Of a stretch of DNA of 64,000 nt, positions 34,371-43,921 are shown in pieces. Under the pieces are notes generated by a model. That model made no database searches, was not told the DNA's origin, and was given only the letters and a program-made list of their open reading frames with translations. The stretch is from positions 1 to 64,000 of the forward strand of contig NZ_JAJUWT010000024.1 in NCBI RefSeq assembly GCF_021390395.1, in the 5' to 3' direction. Every line of letters starts with the position of its first letter. The first letter of the stretch is position 1. Made by a program: the position numbers and the translations under genes. This DNA comes from Saccharothrix sp. S26 (GTDB lineage: Bacteria; Actinomycetota; Actinomycetes; Mycobacteriales; Pseudonocardiaceae).

Positions 34371-35351
34371 ATGACCGCCACGCTGGAGCGCGTGGACGTG
34401 GCGCGGACCGCCCCCGCCAAGGGGCGGTCCCGTGCCCGCGCCCGCCACCGCCTGACCGTCCTGGCGCTCATGGCGCCCGCGACGCTGGGGTTCGCGTTGT
34501 TCTTCGGCTACCCGCTGGTCGCCACGATCGGGTTCTCGTTCACCAAGTACGACCTGATCAACGCGCCGGAGTGGGTCGGCTGGGAGAACTACGCCTACAT
34601 GTTCTCCGACAAGCTGTTCCGCACCGCCGTCTACAACACGCTGTGGTTCGTGGTGGTGCTGACCGCGGCACGGGTCGTGTTCGCCCTGGGTGTGGCGTCC
34701 GTGATCGCCCGGTTGAAGTCGGGCGTCGGGCTGGTGCGGACGTTGTGCTACCTGCCCTCGTTGGCGCCGCCCGTGGCCGCGACGCTGGTGTTCTTCCTGG
34801 TCATGAGGCCGAACGAGGGGCCGCTGGACGCGTTCCTCGGCTGGTTCGGGGTCGACGGGCCGTTGTGGTTCGCCGACCCGGTGTGGGCGAAGCCGGGCAT
34901 CGCGGCGGTGGTGCTGTGGGTGTCGGGCGACCTGATGATCATCATCCTGGCCGCGATCCTGGACGTGCCGCAGGAGCAGTACGAGGCCGCCGAGCTGGAC
35001 GGCGCGGGACCCGTGCGCCGGTGGTGGCACGTCACGCTGCCGACGATCTCGCCGGTGCTGGTGTTCGGCGTGGTCAACTCGATCATCCTGGCGTTGCAGC
35101 TGTTCACGCAGGCCGTGGTGGCCGGTTCGGCGGCCAGCGGGTCGGCCGACGTGACCGGGTCCACGAAGGTGCTCGGCTTCCCCGAGAACTCGACGCTGAC
35201 CTTCCCGATGTGGCTGTACACGCAGGGGTTCCGGTACTTCGACATGGGTTACGCGGCGGCGATGGCGACGGTGCTGTTCGTGATCTCGTTCGCGGCGACC
35301 GCGCTGTTGGTGCAGCGGATGCGCAGGGCTTCCCACCAGGAGGAGCGATGA
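34371..35351 (+). CDS. sugar ABC transporter permease (MalF type)
   Basis: A 326-residue permease of six helices. EAA loop: YEAAELDGAGPVRRWWHVTLP near residue 205. A large periplasmic insertion between the last two helices (ASGSADVTGSTKVLGF) is common in MalF-type proteins. The stop overlaps the next ATG (ATGA). Confidence 0.93.
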   Translation: MTATLERVDVARTAPAKGRSRARARHRLTVLALMAPATLGFALFFGYPLVATIGFSFTKYDLINAPEWVGWENYAYMFSDKLFRTAVYNTLWFVVVLTAARVVFALGVASVIARLKSGVGLVRTLCYLPSLAPPVAATLVFFLVMRPNEGPLDAFLGWFGVDGPLWFADPVWAKPGIAAVVLWVSGDLMIIILAAILDVPQEQYEAAELDGAGPVRRWWHVTLPTISPVLVFGVVNSIILALQLFTQAVVAGSAASGSADVTGSTKVLGFPENSTLTFPMWLYTQGFRYFDMGYAAAMATVLFVISFAATALLVQRMRRASHQEER

Positions 35352-36205
35352 CGGCGGCTGCCGCGGTGGTGCGGCCGGTGAGGTGGCGCAAGGGCCTGGA
35401 CTGGGTCGCCGTGCACAGCCTGGGATTGGCGCTCGGGCTGATGTTCACGTTGCCGGTCGTGTTCGTCTTCCTCACCGCGGTCATGTCGGACGACCAGGCG
35501 TTCACCAAGGACCTGTGGCCGCGCGAGTGGCACTGGGGCAACTTCGTGGAGGTGTTCGACCAAGCACCGCTGCTCAAGTACCTGGGCAACAGCCTGCTGT
35601 ACTCCTCGCTGGCCACGGCGGGGATGCTGGTCTCGTCGATCCCGGCCGCGTACGCGCTGGCCAAGCTGCGGTGGCGTGGCCGCGACGTCGTGTTCCTGCT
35701 GGTCGTGGGCGCGATGATGCTGCCGCCGCAGGTCGTGGCCGTGCCGCTGTACGACACGTGGTCGAGCCTCGGGCTGACCGGCACGCTGTGGCCGTTGATC
35801 GCGCCCTACTTCCTGTTCGACGCCTTCTCCATCTTCCTGCTGCGCCAGTTCATCCTGACCATCCCGCAGTCCTACGTGGACGCGGCCCGGGTGGACGGGT
35901 GCGGCGAGTTCCAGGCGCTGCTGCGGATCGTCGTGCCGATGGCGCGGCCGGGCATCGCGGCGACCGCGCTGTTCTGCTTCCTCTACACCTGGAACGACTA
36001 CTTCGGACCGCTGCTCTACACGAGCGAGAAGCCGGACCAGTGGACGCTGTCGTTGGCGCTGTCGACCTTCAAGGGCATGCACCACGTGCAGTGGAACCTG
36101 GCGATGGCCGTCACGTTGCTCATCATGCTCCCGGCGATCGTGCTGTTCGCGTTCGCGCAGCGCTCGTTCGTCAGGGGCATCACATTCACGGGGGTCAAGG
36201 GGTGA
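35348..36205 (+). CDS. sugar ABC transporter permease (MalG type)
   Basis: A 285-residue six-helix permease. The EAA loop is YVDAARVDGCGEFQALLRIV near residue 178. The ATG has AGGAG two to three bases upstream. Like the das importer, this one has no ATPase gene nearby, so both probably share a multiple-sugar ATPase encoded elsewhere. The stop overlaps the GH4 GTG. Confidence 0.93.
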   Translation: MTAAAAVVRPVRWRKGLDWVAVHSLGLALGLMFTLPVVFVFLTAVMSDDQAFTKDLWPREWHWGNFVEVFDQAPLLKYLGNSLLYSSLATAGMLVSSIPAAYALAKLRWRGRDVVFLLVVGAMMLPPQVVAVPLYDTWSSLGLTGTLWPLIAPYFLFDAFSIFLLRQFILTIPQSYVDAARVDGCGEFQALLRIVVPMARPGIAATALFCFLYTWNDYFGPLLYTSEKPDQWTLSLALSTFKGMHHVQWNLAMAVTLLIMLPAIVLFAFAQRSFVRGITFTGVKG

Positions 36206-37470
36206 AGCTGACCGTGGTCGGCGGCGGGTCGACCTACACGCCGGAGCTGGTCGACGGGATCGCGGGGCGGCGCACCAGCCTCGCGGTGGACGAGATCGCG
36301 CTCGTGGACCCGGACCGGTCGCGGCTGGCCGTCGTCGGGGCGTTCGCGCAGCGCCTGCTGGAGCACGCCGGGCACCCGGCGAAGGTGACGACCACGTCCG
36401 ACCTGGCGCGGGGCGTCGACGGCGCGTCGGCGGTGTTGTTGCAGCTCAGGGTGGGTGGTCAGGCGGCACGGGCGTCGGACGAGACGTTCCCGCTCGCGTG
36501 CGACTGCGTCGGGCAGGAGACGACCGGCGCGGGCGGGCTCGCCAAGGCGCTGCGGACCGTGCCGGTGGTGCTGGACATCGCCCGGCGGGTGCGGGAGGTG
36601 GCGGGCGACGCGTGGATCGTGAACTTCACCAACCCGGTGGGGATCGTGACGCGGGCGTTGCTGGCCGAGGGTCACCGGGCGGTCGGGCTGTGCAACGTGG
36701 CGATCACGTTCCAGCGGTGGACGTCGGCGTTGCTCGGGGTCGAGCCGGACGCCGTGCGGCTGGAGCACGTCGGGCTCAACCACCTGAGCTGGGAGACGGG
36801 CGTGTTCGTCGACGGCGTGGACCGGCTGCCCGAGCTGCTGGAGCGGCACGGCGACGCGTTGGCCGGGCACATCGGGCTGCCGGCGGCGCTGATGCGGCGG
36901 CTGGGGATGGTGCCGTCCTACTACCTGAAGTACTTCTACGACCACGACGAGGTCGTGCGCAGGCAGAAGACGGAGCCGCCGCGGGCCGAGGTGGTGGCCG
37001 GGGTGGAGAAGGAGTTGCTGGACCTGTACGGGGACGTGGGGGTCGTGACCAAGCCGGAGCAGTTGTCGCAGCGCGGTGGCGCGTACTACTCGGAGGCGGC
37101 CGTGCAGTTGGTGCACGCGCTGACCGGGGGCGTCGGCGCGGAGCAGCACGTGGTGAACGTGCGCAACGGCGGCACGCTGCCGTTCCTGCCCGCGGACGCG
37201 GTGATCGAGGTGCCCGCGGTGGTGGGCGGTGACGGCGCGACCCCGCTGCCGGTGCCGCCCGTGCCGCCGACGGTGGCCGGGTTGATCGCGCACGTGACGG
37301 CGTACGAGCACCTGGCGTTGGACGCGGCGGTGCGCGGTGGGCGTGACCGGGTGGCGGACGCGTTGCTCGCGCACCCGTTGATCGGGCAGCACGCGGTGGC
37401 GGAGACGCTGGCGGACGAGCTCGTGGCGCGCAACGCCGACCACCTGCCGTGGGCGAGGGGATCGGCGTGA
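36202..37470 (+). CDS. GH4 NAD-dependent glycosidase (6-phospho-beta-glucosidase type)
   Basis: A 422-residue GH4 enzyme. These use NAD+ and Mn2+ and cleave by a redox-elimination mechanism. Rossmann motif VVGGGSTYTPELVDGI at the N-terminus; NFTNPVGIV near 138; metal Cys in GLCNVAI near 170 and metal His in HVGLNHLSWE near 193; Tyr in SYYLKYFYD near 236. Most members with this pattern act on 6-phospho-beta-glucosides. Because the ABC importer leaves its sugar unphosphorylated, the kinase that follows must act first, or the enzyme is specific for a free sugar. Confidence 0.9.
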   Translation: MKLTVVGGGSTYTPELVDGIAGRRTSLAVDEIALVDPDRSRLAVVGAFAQRLLEHAGHPAKVTTTSDLARGVDGASAVLLQLRVGGQAARASDETFPLACDCVGQETTGAGGLAKALRTVPVVLDIARRVREVAGDAWIVNFTNPVGIVTRALLAEGHRAVGLCNVAITFQRWTSALLGVEPDAVRLEHVGLNHLSWETGVFVDGVDRLPELLERHGDALAGHIGLPAALMRRLGMVPSYYLKYFYDHDEVVRRQKTEPPRAEVVAGVEKELLDLYGDVGVVTKPEQLSQRGGAYYSEAAVQLVHALTGGVGAEQHVVNVRNGGTLPFLPADAVIEVPAVVGGDGATPLPVPPVPPTVAGLIAHVTAYEHLALDAAVRGGRDRVADALLAHPLIGQHAVAETLADELVARNADHLPWARGSA

Positions 37471-38480
37471 CCGACCGGGTGCTCGCCATCGACGGCGGGA
37501 ACAGCAAGACGGCCGTGGCGCTGGTGGACACCGACGGGCGGGTGCTCGCCCGGGTGCGCGGGCCCGGCGCGTCGCCGCAGAACGTCGGGCTGGAGCGCAG
37601 CCTGGAGGTGTTCGACGGGCTGGTGCGCGAGGCGGCACGCGCGGCGGGCGTGGCGGACGGGGGGTTCGTCGCCGCGCACACGGCGGCCTACCTCGCCGGG
37701 GCCGACCTGCCCCAGGAGGAAGAGGACTTGCGGGCCGCGATCGAGGCGCGCGGGTGGTCGGCGGCCACCGTGGTCGGGAACGACACGTTCGCCCTGCTCA
37801 GGGCCGGTACGACCGACGGCATCGGGGTGGCCGTGGTGTGCGGGGCGGGGATCAACTGCGTCGCGGTCGCACCGGACGGGCGGACGCACCGGTTCCCGGC
37901 GTTGGGGCGGATCTCCGGGGACTGGGGCGGTGGCGGGCACATCGGGTCGGAGGCGTTGTGGCTCGCGGTGCGGGCCGAGGACGGTCGCGGTGAACCGACG
38001 GCGCTGCTCGACGCGGTGCGCGCGCACTACGGCACGGCGACATTGGCCGAGGCGGTGCAGCGGCTGCACCTCGCCGAGGTGGAGTTCGACCCGCACGCCC
38101 TGTGCCCGCTGTTGTTCGAGGTGGCGGCCGGGGGCGACGCGGTGGCCCAGGCGGTGGTGGACCGGCTGGTGGAGGAGGTCGTGCTGCTGGCACGGGTGTC
38201 GTTGACGCGGTTGGAGCTGCTGTCGGAGCCGGTGGACGTGGTGCTCGGCGGTGGGGTGCTGACCGGGACCGGTCCGGTGGTGGTCGAGGCGGTGGCGCGG
38301 CGGTTGGGTGAGGTCGCGCCGGCGGCTCGGGTGCGGGTGGTGGACGTGCCGCCGGTGGTGGGGGCGGCGTTGTTGGGGTTGGACGCGGTGGGCGCGTCGG
38401 CGGGGGCGGAGTCGAGGTTGCGGGAGGCGTACGAGGGGTCGGCGGCGGGGGCCGGGTCGGGGGCGGTCGTGCGGCGGTGA
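37467..38480 (+). CDS. BadF/BadG-type sugar kinase (GlcNAc-kinase-like)
   Basis: A 337-residue ASKHA kinase: phosphate 1 LAIDGGNSKTAVALVD, then VVGNDTFALLRAG near 100, phosphate 2 VAVVCGAGINCVAVAP near 120, and GDWGGGGHIGSEALWLA near 150. The C-terminal DVVLGGGVLTG binds adenosine. It resembles the GlcNAc kinase at 29872 but is clearly a different subfamily. GTG 37467 overlaps the GH4 stop and has GAGGGG six bases upstream. Its place in the operon makes it the likely phosphorylating partner for GH4. Confidence 0.88.
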   Translation: MTDRVLAIDGGNSKTAVALVDTDGRVLARVRGPGASPQNVGLERSLEVFDGLVREAARAAGVADGGFVAAHTAAYLAGADLPQEEEDLRAAIEARGWSAATVVGNDTFALLRAGTTDGIGVAVVCGAGINCVAVAPDGRTHRFPALGRISGDWGGGGHIGSEALWLAVRAEDGRGEPTALLDAVRAHYGTATLAEAVQRLHLAEVEFDPHALCPLLFEVAAGGDAVAQAVVDRLVEEVVLLARVSLTRLELLSEPVDVVLGGGVLTGTGPVVVEAVARRLGEVAPAARVRVVDVPPVVGAALLGLDAVGASAGAESRLREAYEGSAAGAGSGAVVRR

Positions 38481-38555
38481 TGTGCGACGCACTCCGGTGA
38501 TGGAACCCGGTGAATCACCCATTGCCGACACTGGTTCACACCAGCGGGTGACACC

Positions 38556-38574
38556 TTGGTAACAGCGTTGCCAA
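38556..38574. promoter_or_regulatory. imperfect palindrome before the SGNH hydrolase
   Basis: TTGGTAAC and GTTGCCAA lie three bases apart (one mismatch per arm). A smaller CTGGT/ACCAG repeat is at 38531-38544. Both lie about 80-125 bases upstream of the GTG at 38657. The regulator is not known. Confidence 0.4.
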
Positions 38575-38656
38575 CCGACGGTGGCGTAGGGCCGTCTTGG
38601 CGTTGCATGCTGGTCTGCGCGGGTCATGGGGGTGCCGCGCGGAGTGGAGGGGACCT

Positions 38657-39421
38657 GTGGAGGGACTGGACAGTTTCGTCGCGGTGGGGGACAGCTTCAC
38701 CGAGGGCATGGACGACCCCGCGCCGAACGGGACGTACATGGGGTGGGCCGACCGGCTCGCCGCGATGATCTCGGCCAGGCAGCAGGGCTTCCGGTACGCG
38801 AACCTCGCGATCCGGGGCAAGATGCTGCAGGAGATCGTCGACGAGCAGGTCTCGCTGGCGGTGGCGCTGAAGCCGAAGCTGGTCACGCTGTGCGGCGGCG
38901 GCAACGACATCCTGGTGCCCGGCAGCGACGCGGACGCGCTGGCCGAGGTGTACGAGATCGCGGTGGCCGACCTGCGGGCGGCCGGCGCGGAGGTGCTCAT
39001 CTTCACCGGGTTCGACCCGAAGCACACGCCGTTGCTGCGGTCGTTGCGCGGGAAGATCGCGATCTACAACAGCCATTTGTGGTCGGTGGCCGAGCGGTAC
39101 CACTGCAAGGTGGTCGACCTGTGGTCGATGACCGTGCTGCACGACCGGCGGGCGTGGAGCGAGGACCGGTTGCACCTGTCGCCCGAAGGGCACCGGAGGG
39201 TGGCGCTGCGGGCGGCCGAGGTGCTGGGGTTCGAGGCGGAGGAGCCGTGGAACACCCCGTGGCCGCCATTGGTGGACGAGGATTGGATGACGCAGCGGCG
39301 GCACGATTTGAAGTGGGCGCGCGAACACGTGATGCCGTGGATCGCGCGGCAGTTGCGCGGTGAGTCGATGGGTGACGGGTTGGCGCCGAAAAGGCCCGAG
39401 TTGTTGCCCGTGTGCGATTGA
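38657..39421 (+). CDS. SGNH/GDSL-family hydrolase
   Basis: A 254-residue hydrolase. Block I: AVGDSFTEGMDD at residues 8-19 with the catalytic Ser; block III: GGGNDI near 75; block V: DRLHLSPEGH near 170 with the Asp and His. There is no signal peptide, so it is cytoplasmic. The C-terminal 70 residues (WNTPWPPLVDEDW and on) form a Trp-rich tail typical of actinobacterial members. It is an ester hydrolase of unknown substrate. GTG 38657 follows GGAGGGGA by a few bases; the frame is open upstream but lacks a start signal there. Confidence 0.9.
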   Translation: MEGLDSFVAVGDSFTEGMDDPAPNGTYMGWADRLAAMISARQQGFRYANLAIRGKMLQEIVDEQVSLAVALKPKLVTLCGGGNDILVPGSDADALAEVYEIAVADLRAAGAEVLIFTGFDPKHTPLLRSLRGKIAIYNSHLWSVAERYHCKVVDLWSMTVLHDRRAWSEDRLHLSPEGHRRVALRAAEVLGFEAEEPWNTPWPPLVDEDWMTQRRHDLKWAREHVMPWIARQLRGESMGDGLAPKRPELLPVCD

Positions 39422-39468
39422 GTCCGACCCGATGGGTTGGTGGCGGGTCCGTTGTGGGGTGCAATAGG

Positions 39469-39502
39469 GCTGGCCGGCGCTCTCCCCCGAACGCCGGCCA
39501 GC
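39469..39502. terminator. bidirectional hairpin terminator
   Basis: GCTGGCCGGCG pairs with CGCCGGCCAGC (11 bp) around a 12-base loop. It lies between the convergent SGNH hydrolase and SARP genes. Confidence 0.85.
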
Positions 39503-39620
39503 GATGGGTGACTTCCCCCCTGGTTCCCCCTACCAAGAGCCACCCGGTGCGCCGACCGCGACTCGGTGATCAGCGCGCCTCCAAGTTCCCACGACTTCGC
39601 CGGACCGTGCTAAACAGCGG

Positions 39621-42407
39621 CTAAACCTCAGAGGTCAAGGCTTCAAGAGCCGTTCGGACCAACATCGCGCGCGGGGAGCCCAGGCGTACGAACAACCGTA
39701 GCGATTCCGCCAGTTCCGCTTGCGCGGCGACCCGTTCGCCCCTTTTGGCGAGAACCGTGCCGAGCACCTGGCGGCCGAACGCCTCCTCGAACTGCATGGA
39801 GCCGCCGCGGGCCAATTCGACGCCTTGTCGGGCGTGGTCCTCGGCTTCGGTCAACAGGCCCAGTTCGGCGTAGAGCTCGGCCAGGTTGTTCACCGCGACG
39901 GCGTACGCCCGTTCGTCGCCGTTGCGGTGGTAGATCTCCATGGCCAGGAATTGGTGTTGGGCGGCCGTTTCGCGTTGGCCGAGGCGTTGTTCGACCTGGG
40001 CCAGGTTGTTGAGCACGGTCGCTTCGCCCAGGGCGTCGCCGTCGCGTCGGGCCAGGTCGACGGCTTCGCGGTGGTGGGCCAGGGCTTCCTCGACCCGGCC
40101 TTCGGCGACCAGGGCCAGGGCCAGTTGGTCGAGGGTCATCACGAGGTAGCGCGGTTCGCCCAGGTCCACTGCGATCCGGTGGGCCAGGCGGGCCTGGTCC
40201 AGGGTGCCGCGCAGGGCTCCGGCCCTGTTGTTGATGTCGTGCATGGCGTGCAGGACGAGCATCTCGCCGCGCCGGTCGCCGATCACCCGGGCCGAGGCCA
40301 GGCCGAACTCGGCGATGCCGTGCCACTCGCGGCCGACGAGCCTGGTCACGCAGTAGGTGTGGACCAGGCGGACCAGTTGCCAGACCTGTTCGTGCAGGCC
40401 CACTTCCGAGCCCGCGTGCACCAGGGCGATGAGGTTGGACCACTCCTTGTCGAACCAGGACAGCGCCTGCGACGAGGTGGCCGGTCGGGGTGCGGTGGAC
40501 TCGCCGGTGAAGTCCAGGCCGTCGGACGCCGGTCTGATCAGGCGGCGGGCGTGGTCGCAGGCGGCGAGGTAGTGCGACATCAGGCGGCGCAGGCCGCACT
40601 CCCGGTCCTCGACCACGCCGCGCGCGTACAGGCGGACCAGGTCGTGCAGGACGAAGCCGCCGCGCCACTGCTCCACCAGCAGGTGGGCGTCGGCCAGGTC
40701 GGCCAGGCGGGCGGCGGCGGTGCCCAGGTCGATGTCGCAGACTGCGGCGATGGCGTGCGGGCTCACCCACCGGCCCGGCACGAGGCCGGCGGCGCGGAAC
40801 GTGTCGGCCAGTTCCGGCGGCAGGTTGCGGTACGACACCGCCAGGGCCCGTTGCACGCCGGTGTCGGCGAGGTCGAGGGTGCGCAGGCGCACCTGGTCGT
40901 CGGAGAGCTGCGCCACCAGGTCCTCTACCGTCCACTCGGGACTGAAGACGAGCTTGGCGGCGGCGATCCGCAGGGCCAGCGGGAGGTTGCCGCACAGCTC
41001 CACGAGCTTGCGGACGGCGGCGGGCTCCTGGTCGGAGAGCGGTTTGCCCGCGACCTCGTCGACCAGGCGGGTGGCTTCGTCGTCGGACAGCGTGTCCAGC
41101 GTGAGCATGCGCGCGCCGTTGCTGACGACCAGCGATTCGAGGCGTCGGCGGCTGGTCACCAGCACGACCGAGCCCGCGCCCGGCGGCAGCAGCAGCCGCA
41201 CGTGGCCGGGGTCCCAGGCGTCGTCCAGCACGACCAGGACGCGGCGCTTGGCCAGCACCGAGCGGTAGAGGCCGACGCGGTCGTCCAGATCCCTCGGCAC
41301 GCCGTCCGCGGGCACGCCCAGGGCCAGCAGGAACCGGGCGAGGACCTCGGCGGGCTCGACCGGGTCGCGGTCGGGGGCGAAGCCGTTGAGGGACGCGAAC
41401 AGCAGGCCGTCCGGGAACTGCTCGGCCCGGCGGTGGCCCCACGTGACGGCCAGCTCGCTCTTGCCGATGCCGGGCGCGCCGTTGACCACGACGATGGTGG
41501 TCGCGGCCGGGTCGCGCCCGTCGCACAGGCGGTCCAACCAGGCCAGTTCCTCGTCGCGACCGATGAAACCGGTGGCCGCGGCGGGCAACTGGGCCGGCAC
41601 GACGACGCCGGGGCGCGGTGGCACGAGGGCCGGTTCGGCCAGGCCCGGCGAGCTGAGGGCCGGGTCGTCGCGCAGCACCTGCTCGTGCAGCACGCGCAGG
41701 CCGGGGCCGGGGTCGATGCCCAGCTCGTCCACGACGCGGCGGTGGAAGCGCTGGTAGGCGTCCAGGGCGTCGGCGCGCTGCCCCGACCGGTACAGCGCGC
41801 GCATCATGTGGCCGACCAGGCGTTCCCGGAACGGGTACTCGGTGACGAGCTGGCGCAGCTCGCCGACGAGCTCGAGGTGGCGGCCCAGTTCCAGCTCGGC
41901 CTCGATCCGCTCCTCCACTGCGGCAAGCCGAAGCTCCTCCAGGTCGGTCGTGACCGGGTCGCCCGGCACGTCGGCCAGCACCTGGCCCCGCCACAGGCCG
42001 AGCGACTCGCGCAGCAGCTGGGCCCGGATCGGCGCGGGCTTGCCGCGCGCGCTCGACACGAGCTGCCGGGCCCGGTGGAAGTCCAGCCGCCACGGGTCCA
42101 CCGACAGCTGGTAGCCCGGCGGCGTGGTGAGGATGCGCGCCGAGCCCGCCGGGTCGGCCTCCTCCAGCATCCGGCGCAGCCGCGACACGTAACCGTGCAC
42201 GATCGTCCTGGCCGTGGCGGGCGGCTCGTCGACCCACAGGCTGTCCACGATCTCGTCGATCGGGACGACCCGGTTGGCCTCCAGCACCAGCATCGCGAGC
42301 AGGCCGCGCATCCCCTTGCGGCCGATGACGAGCTGTCGGCCGTCCGCGAGCACCTGCAACGGTCCGAGGACGCCGAACTCCAGCCCGCTCTTGCTCCGGT
42401 CAGCCAT
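39621..42407 (-). CDS. SARP/AfsR-type transcriptional regulator with NB-ARC and TPR domains
   Basis: A 928-residue regulator. Residues 1-100 form an OmpR-like winged helix (RKGMRGLLAMLVLEANRVV, VHGYVSRLRRML); 100-250 the bacterial transcriptional activator domain with ELGIDPGPGLRVLHEQVL; 285-600 an NB-ARC ATPase with P-loop NGAPGIGKSELAV (near 310) and VLVVLDDAWD (Walker B); 650-928 TPR repeats. Large SARPs of this design activate secondary metabolism or development. No biosynthetic gene cluster is near, so it may act at a distance. ATG has GGGGAGGGG upstream. Confidence 0.95.
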   Translation of the reverse strand: MADRSKSGLEFGVLGPLQVLADGRQLVIGRKGMRGLLAMLVLEANRVVPIDEIVDSLWVDEPPATARTIVHGYVSRLRRMLEEADPAGSARILTTPPGYQLSVDPWRLDFHRARQLVSSARGKPAPIRAQLLRESLGLWRGQVLADVPGDPVTTDLEELRLAAVEERIEAELELGRHLELVGELRQLVTEYPFRERLVGHMMRALYRSGQRADALDAYQRFHRRVVDELGIDPGPGLRVLHEQVLRDDPALSSPGLAEPALVPPRPGVVVPAQLPAAATGFIGRDEELAWLDRLCDGRDPAATTIVVVNGAPGIGKSELAVTWGHRRAEQFPDGLLFASLNGFAPDRDPVEPAEVLARFLLALGVPADGVPRDLDDRVGLYRSVLAKRRVLVVLDDAWDPGHVRLLLPPGAGSVVLVTSRRRLESLVVSNGARMLTLDTLSDDEATRLVDEVAGKPLSDQEPAAVRKLVELCGNLPLALRIAAAKLVFSPEWTVEDLVAQLSDDQVRLRTLDLADTGVQRALAVSYRNLPPELADTFRAAGLVPGRWVSPHAIAAVCDIDLGTAAARLADLADAHLLVEQWRGGFVLHDLVRLYARGVVEDRECGLRRLMSHYLAACDHARRLIRPASDGLDFTGESTAPRPATSSQALSWFDKEWSNLIALVHAGSEVGLHEQVWQLVRLVHTYCVTRLVGREWHGIAEFGLASARVIGDRRGEMLVLHAMHDINNRAGALRGTLDQARLAHRIAVDLGEPRYLVMTLDQLALALVAEGRVEEALAHHREAVDLARRDGDALGEATVLNNLAQVEQRLGQRETAAQHQFLAMEIYHRNGDERAYAVAVNNLAELYAELGLLTEAEDHARQGVELARGGSMQFEEAFGRQVLGTVLAKRGERVAAQAELAESLRLFVRLGSPRAMLVRTALEALTSEV

Positions 42408-42595
42408 GCCCCTCCCCCGCCTCGTGCGCTACGGCTCGGTCACTGGATCAGGTGCGCCGGGAGGGCCGTTGGATACCTGTGAGTAAATGTTGCTTGCTCA
42501 ACTAGCCGTGCTCGGCATGACCGGACGGGCGGCCGACGGCTAGGGTTTTGGCCCCGGACGTCCCGGCCGAGTTCTGGGCGAGTGCAGGAGGGCAA

Positions 42596-43636
42596 GTGCC
42601 GCGCGAGCCGATGAACGTGGTCGACCGTGGCGCGGCGTGCCTGTTGGGCGGCGCGCTCGGTGACGCCCTCGGCGCGCCGATCCAGTACCTGGGGTGGGCG
42701 GACATCCAACGCGACCACGGCCCGGAAGGCGTCCTCGCGCCCCCGCGCCCCGCGCTGGTCACCGACGACACGCAACTGACCCTGTTCACCGCCGACGGCT
42801 ACCTGCGGGCGTGGGTGCGCGGGCAGACCACCGGCGAGTGGGAGCCGGTCGAGGTCGTCTGGCAGAGCTACCGGCGGTGGTTGGTCACCCAGCAGGTCGC
42901 CGCGCCCGAGCCGGACGCCGTGGGCCTCGTGGGCGACGAGCGGCTGTACTCCAGCCGGTCACCCGGCCTGACGTGCCTGCGCGCCCTGGCCGCCGACACC
43001 CCGCCCACGCCCGAGCAGCCGCACAACGACTCGTCCGGCTGCAACGGCGTCACCCGCACCGCGCCGGCGGGCTTCGCGCCGAGCGCCGAGATCGCCTACG
43101 ACCTGGGCTGCCGGTTCGCCGCGCTCACCCACGGCGGCACCGGCGGCTGGGTGTCCGGTGGGGCGTTCGCCCTGCTCATCCACCTGCTGGCGGTGCGCGG
43201 CCGGCCGATCCGGGAGGCCGTGGACCAGGTCATCGGACGGGTGCTGCGCGACGACCCGTACACCGCCAACACCCTCAACCGGGCCGTCGTGTTCGCCGAC
43301 GAGCACCGGGCGCTGGGCTTCGACTCGGTCCGCGTCGACCGCCTGGGCAGCGGCTGGACGGGCCCGGAGGCGCTGGCGATCGCCGTGCACACGGTGCTGG
43401 TGTACCCGAAGCGGGCGCAGTTCGTGGACGCCCTGCGCGCGGCGGCCAACCACTCGGGTGGCAGCGACGCCACGGCGGCGTTGACGGGCAACATCCTGGG
43501 CGCCCTGCACGGCACGGCGGCGTTGCCGCGCGACTGGCTGGCGGGCCTGGAACTGGTCGACCTGCTGACCGAGGTGGGCGCCGACCTGGGCCGCTCGGTC
43601 ACCGGCCAGGAGTTCGACTTCGCCCGCTACCGCTGA
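42596..43636 (+). CDS. ADP-ribosylglycohydrolase (ARH) family protein
   Basis: A 346-residue ARH-fold hydrolase that would remove ADP-ribose from proteins, DNA or small molecules. Metal site 1 is TDDTQLTLFTADGY near residue 60 and the distal Asp is in SGGSDATAALTGNILGAL near 290, both diagnostic. GALGDALGAPIQ near 22 is the usual N-terminal motif. GTG 42596 has AGGAGG four bases upstream. It diverges from the SARP gene across a 190-base gap, so the pair may share regulation. Confidence 0.92.
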   Translation: MPREPMNVVDRGAACLLGGALGDALGAPIQYLGWADIQRDHGPEGVLAPPRPALVTDDTQLTLFTADGYLRAWVRGQTTGEWEPVEVVWQSYRRWLVTQQVAAPEPDAVGLVGDERLYSSRSPGLTCLRALAADTPPTPEQPHNDSSGCNGVTRTAPAGFAPSAEIAYDLGCRFAALTHGGTGGWVSGGAFALLIHLLAVRGRPIREAVDQVIGRVLRDDPYTANTLNRAVVFADEHRALGFDSVRVDRLGSGWTGPEALAIAVHTVLVYPKRAQFVDALRAAANHSGGSDATAALTGNILGALHGTAALPRDWLAGLELVDLLTEVGADLGRSVTGQEFDFARYR

Positions 43637-43646
43637 AGACGAGTGA

Positions 43647-43695
43647 AGCCGGCCTCGGCACGCACGTTCCCGAAAGCGTGCGACCGAGGCCGGCT
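43647..43695 (+). terminator. two-tier hairpin terminator
   Basis: AGCCGGCCTCGG pairs with CCGAGGCCGGCT (12 bp). Inside, CGCACG pairs with CGTGCG. It starts 11 bases after the ARH stop. The following 240 bases to the response regulator show no gene. Confidence 0.88.
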
Positions 43696-43921
43696 CTCCA
43701 CGCGATCTGCGCAGGAACACGCCCCGAGCGCGGACCCCGGCTGACCTGGCCGTGGAGCGGGAAAACCCGTGGCGGAACCGTAGCAGAGCGCATGTGAGTC
43801 ATCACACCCGGCCCACCCCTTCGTCCTAACGGGACGCCGAGCGCGCTGCGGCGGCTGTCGGGAACCTGTCGACTCGCTGTCGACCGGACGGTCGCTTCCG
43901 GCTCGTCGCGCGGGCGTGTCG

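Noticed and set aside
38521..38574. A c-di-AMP (ydaO) riboswitch before the SGNH hydrolase
   Set aside because: Some G- and C-rich blocks look similar, but the conserved aptamer order is not present; short palindromes explain the sequence better.
39621..42407. SARP gene as evidence of a secondary-metabolite cluster in this window
   Set aside because: No PKS, NRPS, terpene or RiPP genes are within 20 kb on either side.
39720..42482. A 920-codon open frame antisense to the SARP gene
   Set aside because: Low-complexity composition without conserved motifs; the minus-strand SARP with its P-loop and TPR repeats explains the region.
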